Shown one piece after another: positions 45,537 through 53,080 of a DNA stretch of 64,000 nucleotides. Source of the DNA: RYN-133 sp963754285. Its GTDB lineage: Bacteria > Actinomycetota > Actinomycetes > Mycobacteriales > Jatrophihabitantaceae. Location: the NCBI GenBank assembly GCA_963754285.1, contig CAVWFN010000002.1, forward strand, positions 186,001-250,000. Direction: 5' to 3'. The translations under genes and the position numbers were made by a program. The notes beneath the pieces were generated by a model. That model did no database searches. It was not told the DNA's origin and was given only the letters and a program-made list of their open reading frames with translations. Position 1 is the first letter of the stretch, and each line of letters opens with the position of its first letter.

Positions 45537-47063
45537 GTGAGCGTCCGGCGGGTCATGGGGACCGAGGTCGAGTACGGCGTGAGCCTGCCCGGCCAGCCGT
45601 CGGCCAACGCGATGCTCCTGTCGGCGCAGGTCGTCAACGCGTATGCGAGTGGGCTGCCGGCCGGACGGGCGCGGCGCGCCAGCTGGGACTTCGAGGAGGA
45701 ATCACCGCTGCGCGATGCGCGCGGGTTCGACCTCGGCGGCAGCGGCACCGTCGCCCAGGAGTTCATCGACGCCGAAGAGGACACCGGGATGGCCAACGTC
45801 ATCCTGCCGAACGGCGCCCGGCTCTATGTCGACCATGCGCACCCCGAGTACTCGAGCCCCGAGGTGACCAATCCGCTCGACGTCGTGCGGTGGGACAAGG
45901 CGGGCGAGCTGGTCATGCTCGAGGCCTCCCGGCGCGTCGCCTCGATGCCCGGCGTCAACGCCCCGATCAACCTGTACAAGAACAACACCGACAACAAGGG
46001 GGCCTCGTATGGCGCGCACGAGAACTACCTCTGCAGCCGCGACACCCCCTTCGCGAGCCTCGTACGACATCTCGTACCTTTCTTCGTCACGCGCCAGGTC
46101 TTCGCGGGCGCCGGTCGAGTCGGTATCGGCCAGGACGGACGCACGTCGGGTTTTCAGATCAGCCAACGGGCCGACTTCTTCGAGGTCGAGGTCGGGCTCG
46201 AAACCACGCTGAAGCGGCCGATCGTCAACACGCGCGACGAGCCGCACGCCGACGCCGACCGCTACCGCCGCCTGCACGTCATCATCGGCGATGCCAACCT
46301 CGCCGAGATCTCGACCTATTTGAAGGTCGGGACGACCGCGCTCGTGCTCGCGATGATCGAAGCCAACTTCCTCGGTGACGATCTGTCGATCGCGCAACCG
46401 GTACGCGAGTTGCACACGGTCAGCCACGATCCGGGCCTTGGCCACGGCATCCAACTCGCGGACGGACGCACGATCACCGCCCTCGACCTGCAGGGCGAGT
46501 ACCTCGACCGCGCGCGCAAGTTCGTCGACGACCGCGAGGGCGACGACGCCGACGAGCAGACGCGCGACGTCCTCGCGCGCTGGGAGTCGGTACTCACCCG
46601 GCTGGCGAGCGACCCGATGCAGCTGGCCAAGGAACTCGACTGGGTGGCGAAGTTACGGCTGCTCAACGGCTACCGCGACCGCGACGGCCTCGACTGGGAT
46701 TCGCCGCGGCTGCAACTGGTCGATCTGCAGTACTCCGACGTGCGTCCGGAGAAGGGTCTCTACCACCGCCTCGTGCAGCGCGGCGCGATCACGACCTTGC
46801 TACCCGACGATGCTGCGCGTGACGCCGTCGACTCACCTCCCGAAGACACCCGCGCGTACTTCCGCGGGGAGTGCCTGCGTCGGTACGGGACGGCGGTCGC
46901 CGCCGCGTCTTGGGACTCGGTGATCTTCGACGTCGGACGCGAGTCGTTGGTGCGGGTGCCGATGCTCGAACCTCTTCGAGGCACGAAGAAGCACGTCGCC
47001 GAACTGCTCGACAACAGCCCCGACGCGCAATCGCTCATCGACGCGCTAGTCGGGCCGCGCTGA
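45537..47063 (+). CDS. dop: Depupylase/Pup deamidase Dop
   Basis: The 508-residue carboxylate-amine-ligase-like enzyme deamidates the Pup C-terminus and removes Pup from proteins. Features are MGTEVEYGVS with the metal-binding Glu (about 7-16), NGARLYVDHAHPEYSSPEVT, NNTDNKGASYGAHENYL and the Arg-containing C-terminal fold. The acidic Dop loop lies after AYASGLPAGRARRASWDFEE. No pup or prcBA follows; the next gene is on the opposite strand after 69 bp with nothing recognisable. Confidence 0.93.
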   Translation: MSVRRVMGTEVEYGVSLPGQPSANAMLLSAQVVNAYASGLPAGRARRASWDFEEESPLRDARGFDLGGSGTVAQEFIDAEEDTGMANVILPNGARLYVDHAHPEYSSPEVTNPLDVVRWDKAGELVMLEASRRVASMPGVNAPINLYKNNTDNKGASYGAHENYLCSRDTPFASLVRHLVPFFVTRQVFAGAGRVGIGQDGRTSGFQISQRADFFEVEVGLETTLKRPIVNTRDEPHADADRYRRLHVIIGDANLAEISTYLKVGTTALVLAMIEANFLGDDLSIAQPVRELHTVSHDPGLGHGIQLADGRTITALDLQGEYLDRARKFVDDREGDDADEQTRDVLARWESVLTRLASDPMQLAKELDWVAKLRLLNGYRDRDGLDWDSPRLQLVDLQYSDVRPEKGLYHRLVQRGAITTLLPDDAARDAVDSPPEDTRAYFRGECLRRYGTAVAAASWDSVIFDVGRESLVRVPMLEPLRGTKKHVAELLDNSPDAQSLIDALVGPR

Positions 47064-47132
47064 TCGAATCGGCGTCGACTCGCTGATCGTCGGGTGGCAC
47101 GGCCGGTGTTCCACGACAGTCGGCCGGGTCGG

Positions 47133-48407
47133 TCAGCCCACCGCGTCCCGGACAGGTTCAGGCTCGTCCACCTCGTCGGTGGATCGGTAGTGCACGACCG
47201 CAGGCCAGGTCAGGGCGATGACGGCGGCGCCGGCAACGGCCATCGCGCCGCCCAGGGTCGCACTGAACGCCGGCGAGGTCGCCTGCGCGACCAGGCCGGC
47301 CCGGAAATTGCCGACCTGCGGGATGTTTCCCCCGACCATGATCTCGGCTGCGTTGACGCGCCCGCGGTACTGGTCGGGGGTGGCGACCTGGATGATCGTC
47401 GAGCGCAGCACGACACTCACCACGTCGGCGACCCCGGCCACGATCAGGCATGCCATCGTCGTCGCGAGGTCGTGGGCGAGTCCGAAACCGGCGAGCGCGG
47501 CGCCCCAGACGGCGACCGAGATGATCATGCCGAAGCCCGGACGGCGCACCCGGCCCAGCGGACCGGACAGCACCGAGCCGACGACGCCGCCGATCGCAAG
47601 CCCGGCGCTGAGCAGGCCGAGCGTGCGTGCCGAGCCGCCGAAGCGTTCGGCGTTGATCGCGGGGTAGAGCGCGACCGGCATTGCGAACAGCGTCGCGACG
47701 ACGTCGGTGACCAGCACACCGGTGAGTACCCGGCTCCGGCCGAGGAAGCGGATGCCGTCGAGCGCTCCACCGAGGCCGGGACGGCGGGTCTCGGCGCCGT
47801 CGGGACGCATCGTCGGCAGCCGGAAGACGCTGTACAGCGACGCCAGGAACGTGATCGCGTCGATGAAGTAGCACAGCTTGACGCCACCGATCGGCACGAC
47901 GAGCCCGGCGATCATCGGGCCGCCCAGCATGCTGATGTGCATCGTGAGCATCGTCAGCGCGGCGCCGGCCGGGATCTGCGACTTCGGCAGCAACCTCGGC
48001 ATGAACGTGCGCCGGGCAGGCGCGTTGATCGAGTTGACCGACGACGCGACCGCTTCGAGCAGGTAGAGCAGCCAGACGTGCTGGTTGCCGAGGTAGGCCT
48101 GCAGCGCGAACCCCACTGAGACGAGCATCATGACGCTCTGCGTGTAGAGCACGAGCACACGGCGATCGACACGATCGACCACGGCGCCGCCGAGCATCCC
48201 GAGCGCGAGCGCGGGCACCGCAGCGGCGAGCCCGACTCCGCCGACCGCCGCCGACGAGTGCGTCAGCAAGAACACCTGCAGCGTGACCGCGAACAGGGTC
48301 ATTGCCGAGCCGAGCGTCGACAGCGTCGTGCCGATCCAGAGCCGCCGGAACGCCGCGACCTCGCGCAGCGGCGTCACGTCCGCGAGCAGGCCGCGCAGGT
48401 CAGGCAT
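47133..48407 (-). CDS. MFS transporter (EntS/multidrug efflux type)
   Basis: The 424-residue protein has 12 predicted transmembrane segments. The loop GGAVVDRVDRRVLVLYTQSV matches the MFS motif A region. It resembles MFS_3/EntS-type exporters. The ATG overlaps the end of the MarR gene by 8 bp, so regulator and exporter form one operon, the classic layout for inducible drug or metabolite efflux. The substrate is unknown. Confidence 0.87.
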   Translation of the reverse strand: MPDLRGLLADVTPLREVAAFRRLWIGTTLSTLGSAMTLFAVTLQVFLLTHSSAAVGGVGLAAAVPALALGMLGGAVVDRVDRRVLVLYTQSVMMLVSVGFALQAYLGNQHVWLLYLLEAVASSVNSINAPARRTFMPRLLPKSQIPAGAALTMLTMHISMLGGPMIAGLVVPIGGVKLCYFIDAITFLASLYSVFRLPTMRPDGAETRRPGLGGALDGIRFLGRSRVLTGVLVTDVVATLFAMPVALYPAINAERFGGSARTLGLLSAGLAIGGVVGSVLSGPLGRVRRPGFGMIISVAVWGAALAGFGLAHDLATTMACLIVAGVADVVSVVLRSTIIQVATPDQYRGRVNAAEIMVGGNIPQVGNFRAGLVAQATSPAFSATLGGAMAVAGAAVIALTWPAVVHYRSTDEVDEPEPVRDAVG

Positions 48408-48927
48408 CAGTGCGTCCGGACATCGCGGTGCGGTGCGCCTCGGCGATGTCGGGCATCGTCGCCGCGGCGTCGGCGATCCGGTCGCGGAACGAGCGTTTGT
48501 CGAGTGCGGCGTTCATCTCGTCCACGACCTGGCTCAGCGAGGCGGACAGCTCGGTGTTGAGCGCGTCGAATGCTGCCGCTGTCACGTCCCATTCGGCATC
48601 GAGAGCCGGTCGCAGGGCCAGCGCGGACTCGCTCAGGTGCACGATCCGCTCGCGGCCGTCGCTGCCGGGCACCAGTTCGACGAGACCGCGGCGTCGCATC
48701 TCGGCCACCCGCTGACTCATCGCCGAGTGGGTCACGCCGGTGCCGCGAGCGATGTCGCGGATCGTCACGGCGCCGTTCTCGAGCACGTAGCGGATGACCG
48801 CGGAGAAGTTCGGCCGGTAGTCGGTGATGCCCAGGTCGGCCAGGACGGTGGCGACGTCGGCGTCCATGCGGTCGAGCACCGCACGCACGCGCAGGCCGAG
48901 CGGCACACCGACCGGGGTATCTGGCAT
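48400..48927 (-). CDS. MarR family transcriptional regulator
   Basis: The 175-residue protein has a winged helix with VTIRDIARGTGVTHSAMSQR as recognition region and a wing GLVELVPGSDGRERIVHL, flanked by dimerisation helices. It precedes and overlaps the exporter gene. Two direct AGCGCTAA boxes lie 15-36 bp upstream of its start, so it probably represses its own operon until a ligand binds. Confidence 0.88.
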   Translation of the reverse strand: MPDTPVGVPLGLRVRAVLDRMDADVATVLADLGITDYRPNFSAVIRYVLENGAVTIRDIARGTGVTHSAMSQRVAEMRRRGLVELVPGSDGRERIVHLSESALALRPALDAEWDVTAAAFDALNTELSASLSQVVDEMNAALDKRSFRDRIADAAATMPDIAEAHRTAMSGRTDA

Positions 48928-48933
48928 CCCCGA

Positions 48934-48939
48934 ACTGTA
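48934..48939 (-). promoter_or_regulatory. -10 hexamer TACAGT of the marR-MFS operon
   Basis: TACAGT is followed by 6 nt and ATG 48927, leaderless spacing. The AGCGCTAA boxes lie immediately upstream. Confidence 0.5.
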
Positions 48940-48941
48940 AC

Positions 48942-48963
48942 AGCGCTAATACATAAGCGCTAA
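48942..48963. promoter_or_regulatory. Repeated AGCGCTAA boxes, probable MarR operator
   Basis: AGCGCTAA occurs at 48942-48949 and again at 48956-48963, one and a third helical turns apart; each contains the palindrome AGCGCT. They sit just upstream of the -10 hexamer of the marR operon, where a bound repressor would block RNA polymerase. Confidence 0.6.
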
Positions 48964-48972
48964 CACATTCCC

Positions 48973-49031
48973 ACTTTGACCCTGTAGCGGGTGTTCCCGG
49001 CCCAGAATCACAGCCGATAGAGGGTCAAAGT
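48973..49031. terminator. 11-bp inverted repeat with inner hairpin after kstR
   Basis: ACTTTGACCCT (48973-48983) and AGGGTCAAAGT (49021-49031) are perfect complements around a 37-nt loop that itself contains CGGG-TGTT-CCCG (48988-48999). It lies 6 bp past the kstR stop. It may end kstR transcription; no U-run follows on the minus strand. Confidence 0.4.
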
Positions 49032-49037
49032 CGCGGT

Positions 49038-49679
49038 TTAGAAGGCGTCGGACGCGCGCTTCTTGCCGAGCAGCAGGCCGATCGTGAGCTCGAGCCGGTT
49101 GGCGACGTCGGTGGCCGAGGCGCGGCGGGTGACCCAGGCGACCAGGTTCGACAGCCAGACGTCGCTGATCACCCGGGCAATGGCCAACTGCTCCTCGGTC
49201 GGCTCGGTATTGCTCATCGCACGCGCGAACATGCCGTCCATCAGGCGGCCCACCGCGTCGACCTCGGCCGCGGCGGAAGCATCGGCGAACATGAATGCCC
49301 GCGTCATCGCCTCGGTGAGCTGCGGATCGCGCTGCATCGCCTTCGTGATGCCACCGAGCATCAGCATGATGCGGTCGTAGGGGGTGTCGCCGCGCAGGAT
49401 CGCTCGGTCGATGCGGTCCTGGGTGCGCTCGAACTCGCGTGCGAGCGCCGACACCAGCAGATGGATCTTGGACGGGAAGTACCGGTAGAGCGTCCCGAGC
49501 GCCACGTCAGCACGCTCGGCCACGGCGCGCATCTGGACGGCCTCGTAGCCGCCCTTGCTCGCCAGGGCCAGGGTGGCATCGAGAATTCGCCGGCGCCGAT
49601 CGCGCTGCGCGGACGAGCCCTGCTCGTCGGCGGCGCCGTTCGGACGCGCGGAGGTTCGCGTGCGGGCGGGGCTTGTCAT
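49038..49679 (-). CDS. kstR: TetR family regulator of sterol catabolism KstR
   Basis: The 213-residue protein matches KstR closely in the DNA-binding domain (RRRRILDATLALASKGGYEA, VALGTLYRYFPSKIHLLVSA) and in the ligand domain (LTEAMTRAFMFADASAAAEV, EEQLAIARVISDVWLSNLVA, WVTRRASATDV). KstR represses cholesterol uptake and side-chain genes and is released by 3-oxo-sterol CoA thioesters. It is divergent from fadE34, the same arrangement as in mycobacteria. A near-match to the KstR box at 49717-49730 suggests autoregulation. Confidence 0.95.
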   Translation of the reverse strand: MTSPARTRTSARPNGAADEQGSSAQRDRRRRILDATLALASKGGYEAVQMRAVAERADVALGTLYRYFPSKIHLLVSALAREFERTQDRIDRAILRGDTPYDRIMLMLGGITKAMQRDPQLTEAMTRAFMFADASAAAEVDAVGRLMDGMFARAMSNTEPTEEQLAIARVISDVWLSNLVAWVTRRASATDVANRLELTIGLLLGKKRASDAF

Positions 49680-49686
49680 GCTGCCG

Positions 49687-49692
49687 AGGTTA
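49687..49692 (-). promoter_or_regulatory. -10 hexamer TAACCT of kstR
   Basis: TAACCT is followed by 7 nt and ATG 49679. The KstR-like box lies 24 bp further upstream, overlapping the -35 region. Confidence 0.45.
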
Positions 49693-49716
49693 CCAGTGAA
49701 AACGCTTGTACCCCGT

Positions 49717-49730
49717 CACAACGTGTTTCA
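49717..49730. promoter_or_regulatory. Degenerate KstR box upstream of kstR
   Basis: CACAACGTGTTTCA matches the TnnAACnnGTTnnA core of KstR sites except for the first base. Its place near the kstR -35 region suggests autorepression. Confidence 0.4.
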
Positions 49731-49793
49731 GTTCGGTGTCGTGAGTGACGCTGTCGGCCAACAACTTGACGGGACGCAGCCTCACAGGTCTGA

Positions 49794-49809
49794 TTAGAAC
49801 ACGTTCTAA
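49794..49809. promoter_or_regulatory. KstR operator upstream of fadE34
   Basis: TTAGAACACGTTCTAA is a perfect inverted repeat (7-bp arms, AC centre) matching the KstR consensus TAGAACnnGTTCTA. It ends 14 bp before the fadE34 start. Confidence 0.9.
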
Positions 49810-49823
49810 CCCGGGAGACCTTG

Positions 49824-51818
49824 GTGCCGATTGCAACCACTGCAGAACACCGCGCGATCACCGATGCGGTGCGCGCCTGGGCCCACCGCGCGCATCCGAT
49901 CGAGACAGTGCGCGCGCTCGAACGCGACCCCGAAGCCTGGCGCGAGGGCTGGCCCGGTCTGACCGAACTCGGCGTCTTCGACGTGGTCGCCGCGGGTGGA
50001 TCGCTGACCGATCTGAGTTGCTTCGTCGAACAGCTCTCAACCGTCCTGGCGCCCGGGCCCGTGCTCGGAACGGCTGTGGCCGCGGCTGTGCTCGGCGGCG
50101 CTCCGGACGAACCGGTCGCACTCGCATTCGCCCCGAACGGGCCGGCACTCGCAGCGGGCCTCGACGCCGCACTGCTCGCCCCTGACGAGGACGGCAGCTG
50201 GCGCTACCACGCACCCGGCAGCGTCAAGTTCACCGACCTGGCCGGCGCCGACCTGTCGCGCCCGGTCGCCGAGCTGCACGTCGACGGCGCAGGCGAAGAG
50301 GTCGAGGCAGCCGGCGACCTCGCGCTGATCCTGGCCGCGGCCGAAGCCGCCGGCGTCGCCCAGTGGTGCCTCGACACCGCCGTCGGGTACGCCAAGGTGC
50401 GCGAACAGTTCGGCGCACCGATCGGCAGCTTCCAGGCGATCAAACACTTGTGCGCAGAGATGCTGTGCCGCACCGAATCGGCCGCAGCCGTGGCGTGGGA
50501 CGCCGCCGAGGCGACACCGGCCGAACGCCCGCTGGCGGCTGCGGTCGCCGCGGCGGTGGCCCTCGACGCGGCGGTGGCCACCGCTGCCGATTGCATCCAG
50601 GTGCTCGGCGGGATCGGGTTCACCTGGGAGCACGACGCGCACCTGTACCTGCGCCGCGCGCTCGCGCTGCGGGCGTGCGTCGGCGGGACGGCGCGCTGGC
50701 GGCGCCAGGTTGCCGAGCTCACGCGCGCCGGCGCTCGCCGTACCCTGCACGTCGACCTCGGCGAGCACGAGGCGTCTCGGCCACGCGTGCGTGCCCAGGC
50801 CGAGGCGATCGCTGCGGTCGAGCCCGACCAGCGTCGGGTCGCGTTGGCCGACGCCGGCTTCCTGGCGCCGCACTGGCCGGCGCCGTACGGACTCGACGCG
50901 GGACCGGCCGAGCAGTTGCTCATCGACCAGGAACTCAACCGTGCCGGGATCACCCGTCCCGACCTTGTGATCGCGGCCTGGGCGATCCCCACGATCATCG
51001 CGCACGGCACCGCCGAGCAGATCGACCGGTTCGCGGCGCCGACGCTGCGGGGCGAACTGACCTGGTGCCAGCTGTTCAGCGAACCGGGCGCAGGGTCCGA
51101 TCTCGCTTCCCTGCGCACGAAAGCACTGCGCGTCGACGGCGGCTGGACGCTGTCGGGGCAGAAGGTGTGGACGTCGCTGGCGCATCGTGCCGACTGGGCG
51201 ATCTGCCTGGCGAGGACCAACCCGGACGTCCCGAAGCACAAGGGCATCACCTACTTCCTCGTCGACATGCGCTCGGCCGGCATCGACATCCGTCCGCTGC
51301 GCGAGATCACCGGCGAGGCGATGTTCAACGAGGTCTTCCTCGACGAGGTGTTCGTGCCGGACGAGCTCGTGGTCGGCGACGTCGACGGCGGCTGGCCCCT
51401 GGCCCGCACCACGCTGGCCAACGAGCGAGTTGCGATGGGCAACGGGTCGAGCCTGGGCGACGACGTCGAGCGACTGCTCGCCGCGATCGGATCGGCCGCC
51501 GATCCGGGTGCGCAGGAAGAGCTCGGCGCTGTGGTCGCAGAGGGGTTGGCGTGCTCGCTGCTCGACCTGCGCGCGACGATCCAGCAACTGGACGGCCGCG
51601 ATCCCGGCGCCGCGTCGAGCGTGCGCAAGCTCGTCGGGGTGCGGCACCGCCAGCACGTTGCCGACCTCGGGCTGACGCTGCTCGGAACGCGGGGGACGGC
51701 CGCGAGCGACGAGCTGCAGAATTACCTGCTCACCCGCTGCCTGACGATCGCAGGTGGCACGACGCAGGTGCTGCTCACGGTTGCGGCGGAGCGGATTCTC
51801 GGTCTACCGCGGAAGTAG
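49824..51818 (+). CDS. fadE34: Fused acyl-CoA dehydrogenase FadE34 (ChsE3-like)
   Basis: About 664 residues made of two acyl-CoA dehydrogenase halves. The first ends with YAKVREQFGAPIGSFQAIKH and QVLGGIGFTWEHDAHLYLRR; the second has WCQLFSEPGAGSDLASLRTK, SGQKVWTSLAHRADWAICLA and TIAGGTTQVLLTVAAERILG. FadE34 is a fused enzyme acting in beta-oxidation of the sterol side chain and is the neighbour of kstR in mycobacteria. The start is GTG 49824 with GGGAG 6 nt upstream; TTG 49821 is less likely. It is directly under a KstR box. Confidence 0.9.
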   Translation: MPIATTAEHRAITDAVRAWAHRAHPIETVRALERDPEAWREGWPGLTELGVFDVVAAGGSLTDLSCFVEQLSTVLAPGPVLGTAVAAAVLGGAPDEPVALAFAPNGPALAAGLDAALLAPDEDGSWRYHAPGSVKFTDLAGADLSRPVAELHVDGAGEEVEAAGDLALILAAAEAAGVAQWCLDTAVGYAKVREQFGAPIGSFQAIKHLCAEMLCRTESAAAVAWDAAEATPAERPLAAAVAAAVALDAAVATAADCIQVLGGIGFTWEHDAHLYLRRALALRACVGGTARWRRQVAELTRAGARRTLHVDLGEHEASRPRVRAQAEAIAAVEPDQRRVALADAGFLAPHWPAPYGLDAGPAEQLLIDQELNRAGITRPDLVIAAWAIPTIIAHGTAEQIDRFAAPTLRGELTWCQLFSEPGAGSDLASLRTKALRVDGGWTLSGQKVWTSLAHRADWAICLARTNPDVPKHKGITYFLVDMRSAGIDIRPLREITGEAMFNEVFLDEVFVPDELVVGDVDGGWPLARTTLANERVAMGNGSSLGDDVERLLAAIGSAADPGAQEELGAVVAEGLACSLLDLRATIQQLDGRDPGAASSVRKLVGVRHRQHVADLGLTLLGTRGTAASDELQNYLLTRCLTIAGGTTQVLLTVAAERILGLPRK

Positions 51819-53030
51819 TCACCCCGCCTGGGCGCGCGCCCATTCGAGGAAGCGTTCGACCCCGCGCACGACGTGAGCGGCGCGGATCGACGGGAAGATG
51901 TCGTAGGCGTGCTGGGCGCCGCGCAGCTCGGCGTACGCGACCGGGCTCTTCGAGACGTCGCGAAGCGCGGCGACGAACGCGCGCGCGTCGGCAATCGGCA
52001 CGAGCGAGTCGTTCGTCCCGTGCAGCACGAAGAACGGCGGCGCATCCGGCTGCACCCGGAAGATCGGTGACGCCGCGCGGTAGTCGTCCGGGTAGCGCGC
52101 CTCGGGCGGCATGACCCAGCGCCGCACCAGCGAGCGCAGCCGCACCTTCGAGGCGCGCGAGCCACTCTCGTCGGTGAAGTCGTAGACCGCGTAGTGCGGC
52201 ACGCACGCCTGCACGGTCGTGTCGACGTCGGCGAATCCGGGTTGCCACTGCGGATCGTTGGCCGACAGCGCGGTCAGCGCGGCCAGATGGCCACCGGCCG
52301 AGCCGCCGGTGACGGCGATGAAGGACGGGTCGCCGCCGTGCTCGTGGACGTGTTCGCGCAGCCAGGCCACCGCGCGCTTCACCGCGACGATGTGCTCGGG
52401 CCAGCGCGCCTTGGGCGAGAGCGGGTAGTTGATCGCTGCACACGTCCAGCCGCGCGCGGCCATGTGCATCATCAGCGGAACGCCCTGCTGTTCCTTCTCG
52501 CCGATCACCCACCCACCGCCGTGGATCTGCAAGAGCACCGGCGAGTTCTGCGGTGCGTCGCGGTGGCGGTACACGTCGAGTTCGAAGCGGCGACCACCCT
52601 CGGCGTAGGGGAGTCGCCGCGTCGCGACCACGTCGACGTTCGACATGCGGAACGGGTTGATGAGCGAGCGCCACGGGATGGCCGGCTCGGCCTCGTCCGG
52701 GACCCGCGCCAGGTCGCCGTGATAGTCGCCGATTGCTTCGCGCAGGGCGTCCTCGATTTCGTCGCGAGCTCCGTGGCCTCGCGCCATGAGGGCGGCGTAA
52801 CCGGTGGCTGCGACAGCGCCGGCGAGCAGAGTGCCGCGCTCGGCGCGCACGCCGCGGCGAGCGACGGCGATGCCCGCGTCCAGAGCCGTGGCGGCGAGCA
52901 GCTGGGGCGCGAGCTCGGCCGCGAGCCAGCCTGCGAACATCGCCGGTAGCGACGCGGGAGTACCCGGGACAGGGCGCGTGGCGTTGGCCACGAGCGCCAC
53001 GTTCACCAGCTGTCGCCGTGCAATGCGCAC
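51819..53030 (-). CDS. Alpha/beta hydrolase, hormone-sensitive-lipase-like esterase
   Basis: About 403 residues. The HSL oxyanion motif HGGGWVIGEKEQQ (about 170), nucleophile VTGGSAGGH (about 240) and C-terminal acid/His region (GTNDSLVPIADAR, GAQHAYDIFP) are present. An N-terminal 120-residue helical extension precedes the domain. It is convergent with fadE34 with adjoining stops and divergent from a wax ester synthase with a KstR box between, so it probably cleaves lipid or steryl esters. GGGAG supports GTG 53030; a TTG at 53054 is the longest reading. Confidence 0.83.
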   Translation of the reverse strand: MRIARRQLVNVALVANATRPVPGTPASLPAMFAGWLAAELAPQLLAATALDAGIAVARRGVRAERGTLLAGAVAATGYAALMARGHGARDEIEDALREAIGDYHGDLARVPDEAEPAIPWRSLINPFRMSNVDVVATRRLPYAEGGRRFELDVYRHRDAPQNSPVLLQIHGGGWVIGEKEQQGVPLMMHMAARGWTCAAINYPLSPKARWPEHIVAVKRAVAWLREHVHEHGGDPSFIAVTGGSAGGHLAALTALSANDPQWQPGFADVDTTVQACVPHYAVYDFTDESGSRASKVRLRSLVRRWVMPPEARYPDDYRAASPIFRVQPDAPPFFVLHGTNDSLVPIADARAFVAALRDVSKSPVAYAELRGAQHAYDIFPSIRAAHVVRGVERFLEWARAQAG

Positions 53031-53055
53031 CACATCACTCCCAATGGCGGTCAAG

Positions 53056-53069
53056 TAGAACCGGTTCTA
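53056..53069. promoter_or_regulatory. KstR operator between esterase and wax ester synthase genes
   Basis: TAGAACCGGTTCTA is a perfect 14-bp palindrome matching the KstR site. It overlaps the -10 hexamer TATCGT of the wax ester synthase gene and faces the esterase gene on the other side, so one site could control both. Confidence 0.85.
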
Positions 53070-53073
53070 TCGT
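53068..53073 (+). promoter_or_regulatory. -10 hexamer TATCGT of the wax ester synthase gene
   Basis: TATCGT is followed by 7 nt and ATG 53081; its first bases lie within the KstR palindrome. Confidence 0.5.
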
Positions 53074-53080
53074 AAGGCGC

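Noticed and set aside
47064..47132. A pup gene directly after dop
   Set aside because: The gap is too short and no frame ends in a GGQ or GGE tail.
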